A DNA stretch of 64,000 bases, taken from CBDCWT01 sp965223305 (GTDB lineage: Bacteria; Planctomycetota; Planctomycetia; Pirellulales; Pirellulaceae). Where the stretch lies: assembly GCA_965223305.1 (NCBI GenBank), contig CBDCWT010000061.1, positions 124,001 through 188,000 on the forward strand. Reading direction: 5' to 3'. The translations under genes were made by a program, and so were the position numbers. Positions within the stretch are counted from its first letter, which is position 1; each line of letters opens with the position of its first letter. Below the pieces are notes generated by a model. The model was not told where the DNA came from, ran no database searches, and saw nothing but the letters and a program-made list of their open reading frames with translations. Shown in pieces: positions 62,844-64,000 of this stretch.

Positions 62844-64000
62844 ATGAACCCTCGAACTGAAACACTGTTGCATCTAACTCGCCGTCAGCTCCTTAGCCGT
62901 GGCTTTCACGCGGCCGGCACTGCAGCTTTGGCAACGACGATGGGCAAGTCAGCCATGGCCGCGCCGGCGCAGACCGGCAGTTCCCGCGGCCTACCCGATA
63001 TCCCGCACCATCCGCCCACAGCGAAAGCGGCTGATCTACTTGTTCATGAGTGGCGGCCCAGCGCAAATGGACCTCTTCGACTACAAACCCGAGTTGGACA
63101 AGCTGTTTGATAAGGACCTGCCCGACTCGGTGCGTCTTGGACAACGGTTCACCACCATGACTTCGGAGCAAAAGCGGTTCCCACTGGCGCCTTCGATGTT
63201 CAAGTTCGCTCAGCACGGCAAGAGCGGAGCCTGGGTGAGCGAGCTACTGCCTCACACGGCGAAGGTCGTCGACGACTTGGCATTTCTGCGTTCGGTCCAT
63301 ACCAACGCGATCAATCATGATCCTGCGATCACCTACATCCAAACCGGTCGCGAGATTCCGGGATGGCCCAGCTTGGGTGCTTGGCTGGCCTACGGATTGG
63401 GTGTCTCCAGCGAGAACCTTCCCAACTATGTCGTCATGACCCCCACGTGGACTGGCCGCAAGAGCGCTCAGGCCTTGTACTCGCGATTGTGGGGCAGCGG
63501 CTTCCTGCCGTCGAAACTTCAAGGCGTGGCCCTGCGAGCTAAAGGAGATCCGGTGTTGTTCCTATCGGATCCTCCGGGTGTGGACAGGGCGACACGGAGG
63601 AAGATGCTCGATGGCCTTTCGGAACTCAATCAGTTGCAGTTCGAAGATGTGGGGAACCCGGAGACGGTGGCGCGAATCGCGCAGTACGAAATGGCATTTC
63701 GCATGCAAACTTCGGTGCCCGAACTAACGGATTTTTCACAGGAGCCTCAACACGTCCTCGATATGTACGGATCCGACGTCACAATGCCCGGGACGTTTGC
63801 CGCGAGTTGCCTGCTCGCTCGTCGGTTGGCGGAGCGGAGCGTCCAGTGTATCCAGCTTTTTCACCGCGGCTGGGATCAGCACAACAATCTGCCCAGAGAC
63901 ATTCGTAACCAGTGCCGTGACATCGATCAGCCAACACGGGCTTTGATCGAGGATCTCAAACAACGGGATATGCTGAAAGACACTCTCATCGTATGGGGCG
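62844..64000 (+). CDS. DUF1501 (sulfatase-like) protein, one frameshift, cut by window end
   Basis: Starts MNPRTETLLHLTRRQLLSRGFHAAGTAALA, a Tat-like leader typical of DUF1501. The first frame ends its sense at TAKA; removing one G at about 63027 lets it read TAKRLIYLFMSGGPAQMDLFDYKPELDKLFDKDL and then run open to the window's end, with VLDMYGSDV, LARRLAERSVQCIQLFHRGWDQHNNLP and DMLKDTLIVWG, all DUF1501 blocks. DUF1501 proteins have an alkaline-phosphatase/sulfatase-type fold and partner the PSD1 gene just upstream (about 75 bases between). The frameshift could be an assembly error. Confidence 0.82.

Noticed and set aside
1..64000. tRNA, rRNA, riboswitch or prophage regions
   Set aside because: Reading both strands by eye I saw no convincing cloverleaf with a CCA-type end, no riboswitch motif and no integrase or phage structural gene. 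A covariance-model scan would be needed to be certain.

Overview
The window looks like a chromosomal segment of a planctomycete, most likely Pirellulales/Pirellulaceae. The signs are a PSCyt1/PSD1 (DUF1549+DUF1553) cytochrome gene followed by a DUF1501 gene, a DUF1559-type C-terminus on a large protein, DUF1080, PQQ-propeller/EF-hand proteins, four Gfo/Idh/MocA oxidoreductases (two with twin-arginine leaders), a GYF/DUF4190 protein and two futalosine menaquinone genes (mqnA, mqnC). Gene density is moderate. No tRNA, rRNA, CRISPR array, integrase or transposase was recognised.

Layout. 0.5-5 kb: small membrane or secreted proteins (GYF/DUF4190, YfiR-like) and an IolG-like dehydrogenase. 5.4-10.1 kb: an HD-GYP phosphodiesterase, a fumarylacetoacetate-hydrolase-family enzyme, an SDR and a PhoD-like phosphatase. 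10.5-14.2 kb (minus strand): a two-gene unit of a six-heme cytochrome and a probable outer-membrane protein. 15-23.5 kb: a frameshifted DUF1559-type gene, a glycosyltransferase, a divergent Gfo/Idh protein, a Ser/Thr kinase, a 2-hydroxyacid dehydrogenase and an unusual DoxX protein. 23.7-29.5 kb: two Tat-type Gfo/Idh proteins, a sugar-phosphate isomerase/epimerase and a pseudouridine synthase. 30-33.3 kb: mqnA, mqnC, a coiled-coil membrane protein and a STAS protein. 33.7-40.5 kb: DUF1080, a double-thioredoxin protein, tandem PQQ/EF-hand paralogues and a broken sulfite-oxidase-like gene. 40.8-53.8 kb (minus strand): a lipid-oxidation block of a ThDP enzyme, etfB, etfA, a membrane Fe-S ETF oxidoreductase, two acyl-CoA dehydrogenases and an Nramp-like transporter, then a separate FadJ-type protein and a HAF-repeat lipoprotein. 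54-64 kb: an acetoacetate-decarboxylase-like protein, a thioesterase, a flavin-dependent halogenase, a metallophosphoesterase and the PSD1/DUF1501 pair, cut by the window end.

The intergenic DNA is the most unusual part. A ~174-bp hairpin element (four copies) has 16-bp terminal inverted repeats and a 4-bp YTAG target duplication. One copy splits a second repeat and so reveals its own empty site. A REP-like GTAG hairpin and a GTTA-loop hairpin family occur in many copies, and their sequence variants are base-pair compensated, so structure seems to be what is conserved. Three CTAG-bounded cassettes fill the gap between two convergent genes.

At least six genes carry frameshifts. Five need only a single-base correction (three of those lie in or next to short homopolymers or doublets), so some may be assembly errors. 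The sulfite-oxidase-like gene has several and may be a true pseudogene.
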